Shown here: in pieces, positions 39,418 to 41,262 of the stretch
Layout of the letters: every line of letters starts with the position of its first letter
Numbering within the stretch: the stretch's first letter is position 1
Translations under genes and position numbers: made by a program
Notes under the pieces: model-generated
The model's input: the letters and a program-made list of their open reading frames with translations, nothing else
What the model was told of the DNA's origin: nothing
Database searches by the model: none
Source: Lachnoclostridium sp. UBA7215
GTDB taxonomy: Bacteria; Bacillota; Clostridia; Lachnospirales; Lachnospiraceae
Assembly (NCBI GenBank): GCA_002490465.1
Contig: DKUB01000067.1
Coordinates: 1-41,262 of the forward strand
Reading direction: 5' to 3'
Length of the DNA stretch: 41,262 nt

Positions 39418-40767
39418 ATGGAGGAAGCCGTAATTAAACGGGTCATGCCAAACAACCCGGAAGCAGAGCAATCCGTAATCGGCGCTATGCTCTTGGACCA
39501 GGAGGCTGTGATTCTTGCATCAGAAAAATTAAAGGCGGAAGACTTTTATAATCAGCGTTACAAAATACTTTTTTCTGCCATAGTCTCCCTCTATGAACAG
39601 GGAAAACCGGCTGACCTCGTCACTCTTGCAGAACAATTGCGAGAAGACCAGGTATCCGAAGATTTGGTGGGTATTGAATTTATCAGCGGCATTATTGCCT
39701 CTGTCCCCACCTCAGCAAATATAAAATATTATGCTGATATTGTATCACAAAAAGCGGTTCTCCGCGAATTAATCCGCACGACAGAATCCATTGCCAACCA
39801 CTGTTATCAGGATTCCTCTGATGTTACAGAGCTTATGGAAGAAGCAGAAAAAGGCATATTTGACTTGATACAAAACAGCAGCTCCTCCGACGATTTTATG
39901 CCAATTAAACAGGTTGCATTAGAAACTCTGGAAAGCATACAAAATGCGGCCAGAAGTTCTGGTTCTGTAACTGGTATCTCTACCGGTTTTCGCGACCTCG
40001 ATTACCGCACTGCCGGTTTACAGCCATCTGATTTAATATTGATTGCCGCCAGGCCTTCTGTGGGAAAAACAGCATTTGCATTAAATATTGCAGAATATGT
40101 AACTATGCATCATCATATTCCCACTGCGATATTCAGCCTGGAGATGTCTAAAATCCAGCTGGCAAAACGATTAATATCCATGAATTCCAAAGTGGATTCC
40201 CAACATATCCGCACCGGTTCACTGGAAGATGATGAATGGGCAAAAATAACGGAAAGCTCCATTATCCTCGGTGAGTCATCACTTGTCATTGACGACACGC
40301 CCGGCATTACTATTAATGAATTGCATACAAAGTGCAGGAAAATGAAACTTGAGCGCGGTCTTGGACTGGTTATTATTGATTACCTTCAACTCATGAACGG
40401 AAGTAAGGGTAGCAAAAATATTTCCCGCCAGCAGGAAATTTCAGATATTTCCCGTTCCCTGAAAGCGCTGGCCCGTGAAATGGACTGCCCGGTTGTTGCT
40501 TTGTCTCAGCTTAGCCGTGAAGTAGAAAAAAGGGAAGATAAACGCCCTATCTTATCCGATTTACGGGAATCCGGTGCCATTGAACAAGATGCAGATGTCG
40601 TCATGTTCCTGTATCGTGATGAGTACTATACAAAAGATGCCTCCACACAAAAAGGGGTCACAGAAGTTATTATTGCCAAACAGCGTAATGGCCCAACTTG
40701 CACAATAAAACTGAAATGGCTGCAACAATACACAAAGTTTGCCAATCTGGAAATTACTAACGAATAA
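39418..40767 (+). CDS. dnaB: Replicative DNA helicase DnaB
   Basis: The hexameric 5'-3' helicase of the replication fork (DnaC in Bacillus naming), 449 aa. The N-terminal domain starts MPNNPEAEQSVIGAMLLDQE. The C-terminal RecA-like motor has Walker A ARPSVGKTAFALN near residue 220, FSLEMSKIQLAKRL, Walker B LGLVIIDYLQLM, and LREMDCPVV-type and DLRESGAIEQDADVVMFLYR motifs. No intein is present. AAGGGG stands upstream of the ATG and a strong terminator follows. Confidence 0.97.
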   Translation: MEEAVIKRVMPNNPEAEQSVIGAMLLDQEAVILASEKLKAEDFYNQRYKILFSAIVSLYEQGKPADLVTLAEQLREDQVSEDLVGIEFISGIIASVPTSANIKYYADIVSQKAVLRELIRTTESIANHCYQDSSDVTELMEEAEKGIFDLIQNSSSSDDFMPIKQVALETLESIQNAARSSGSVTGISTGFRDLDYRTAGLQPSDLILIAARPSVGKTAFALNIAEYVTMHHHIPTAIFSLEMSKIQLAKRLISMNSKVDSQHIRTGSLEDDEWAKITESSIILGESSLVIDDTPGITINELHTKCRKMKLERGLGLVIIDYLQLMNGSKGSKNISRQQEISDISRSLKALAREMDCPVVALSQLSREVEKREDKRPILSDLRESGAIEQDADVVMFLYRDEYYTKDASTQKGVTEVIIAKQRNGPTCTIKLKWLQQYTKFANLEITNE

Positions 40768-40781
40768 CTGTTTGTTTCTTT

Positions 40782-40827
40782 AAAGACATATACCGGTCAA
40801 GAATTTTGCCGCTATATGTCTTTTTTT
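40782..40827 (+). terminator. Terminator of gdpP-rplI-dnaB
   Basis: AAAGACATATA (40782-40792) pairs perfectly with TATATGTCTTT (40813-40823), with Ts continuing to 40827. It begins 15 bases after the dnaB stop. Confidence 0.85.
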
Positions 40828-40881
40828 GCAAAACGATTTTGTGCATAAAATTTCATCCCCCATAAACCGACATCCTTCTTA

Positions 40882-40890
40882 TGCTATACT
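40882..40890 (+). promoter_or_regulatory. Extended -10 promoter of the MerR-type gene
   Basis: TGCTATACT: an extended TG and TATACT, 31 bases before the ATG. No clear -35 box. Confidence 0.5.
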
Positions 40891-40921
40891 AAACTTGACA
40901 ATTTTATGAGGAGGTAAACGT

Positions 40922-41262
40922 ATGAACCAAATACATTACATAATATCTGACGCTGCCAAGGCATTGCATGTAGAACCTCATGTCCTCCGTTACTGGGAGG
41001 ACGAGCTCAGCCTGAAAATTCCGCGCAATAAAATGGGGCATCGTATTTATGGAGAAAAAGAAATAGAACTCTTCCGGCAGATTATGAAATGGAAGGAAGA
41101 AGGGCTTGCTTTGAAGGAAATTCAGAAAAAATGTATACAGGCAAATGCTACTTTTTCCGCCACTCCCCCAAATCAACCGGAACATGAGAATAATGTAATT
41201 ATTCAATATCCACAGGAAAATACCACTGCCACCACAGATGTCAACGCCACCACAGGTGTCAA
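40922..41262 (+). CDS. MerR-family regulator, 3' end cut by the window
   Basis: A partial gene of 113 complete codons with no stop before the edge. The ATG 40922 has GAGGAGG upstream. The product begins MNQIHYIISDAAKALHVEPH, then VLRYWEDELSLKIPRNKMGH and RIYGEKEIELFRQIMKWKEE: the MerR winged helix-turn-helix with its typical RYWE and RxY elements. After residue 75 a low-complexity Thr/Ala/Asn/Pro stretch begins (ENTTATTDVNATTGV), unlike the coiled coil of classic MerR proteins. It most resembles short MerR-like proteins found after dnaB in Lachnospiraceae. The effector is unknown. Confidence 0.85.
   Translation, partial: MNQIHYIISDAAKALHVEPHVLRYWEDELSLKIPRNKMGHRIYGEKEIELFRQIMKWKEEGLALKEIQKKCIQANATFSATPPNQPEHENNVIIQYPQENTTATTDVNATTGV
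41228..41262 (+). repeat. Start of an 18-bp tandem repeat in the MerR-type gene
   Basis: GCCACCACAGATGTCAAC (41228-41245) is repeated at 41246-41262 with one change (A to G), 17 bases before the window ends. It encodes ATTDVN and ATTGV. The true length of the array lies outside the window. Confidence 0.65.

Overview
The window looks like chromosomal DNA of a spore-forming, anaerobic, low-to-middle-GC Firmicute, most likely a gut Lachnospiraceae (order Clostridiales/Eubacteriales). The grounds are a block of sporulation genes (spoIIE, yabP, yabQ, spoVT), an NfnAB electron-bifurcating transhydrogenase typical of anaerobes, many c-di-GMP/c-di-AMP proteins, a domain-permuted GH3 glucosidase of the kind known from Butyrivibrio and Ruminococcus, and the gdpP-rplI-dnaB core block. 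The family assignment is inference from gene content; no 16S is present.

Layout. 1-533: edge of what seems to be a decayed mobile element, with one weak small ORF and hairpins. 534-3450 (minus): acyl-CoA synthetase then FabF-type ketosynthase, overlapping. 3659-5892 (plus): nfnA-nfnB, divergent from the lipid pair. 5920-7119 (minus): orphan AAA ATPase/DUF4143. 7223-9819 (minus): secreted Pro/Thr-linker protein with a Big_2-like domain plus an overlapping membrane protein. 9823-12165 (minus): one permuted GH3 gene split by a single in-frame TAG. 12367-14343 (plus): GGDEF-EAL protein with a C-terminal LamG-like domain. 14344-16226 (minus): CorA-type transporter and an alpha/beta hydrolase.

16326-25069 is a signalling region: a two-component pair (plus), then on the minus strand an ABC ATPase-permease-LytTR-DUF3021 operon, then an orphan 86-aa protein and a large hybrid histidine kinase with two receivers (plus). 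25054-26134 (minus): ECF sigma factor and a membrane-anchored probable anti-sigma factor. 26221-31387 (minus): spoVT, hup, rqcP-like S4 gene, yabP, yabQ, divIC, spoIIE. spoIIE has its own promoter with a 22-bp spacer and two Spo0A boxes. The 352-bp gap 28534-28885 holds that promoter and two copies of a hairpin repeat.

31581-35415 (plus): a GAF-EAL protein with two degenerate GGDEF domains, then pyruvate kinase. 35416-35840 (425 bp) holds two copies of one terminator core, a hairpin repeat, a minus-strand tRNA-Pro(GGG) with its promoter(s), and a 16-bp perfect hairpin. 35841-36722 (minus): zinc-ribbon membrane protein, divergent from gdpP. 36914-40767 (plus): gdpP, rplI, dnaB. 40922-end: a MerR-type regulator cut by the window edge, inside a short tandem repeat.

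I did not find a wholly new multi-gene system. The observations I consider most worth checking are the TAG break at the domain border of the permuted GH3 enzyme, the cytosolic GGDEF-EAL-LamG fusion, the Spo0A-type spoIIE promoter, the ABC-LytTR-DUF3021 operon, and the intergenic hairpin family sharing a GCTCCGC-type tail. Gene identities come from reading the translations and from family knowledge, not from database searches.
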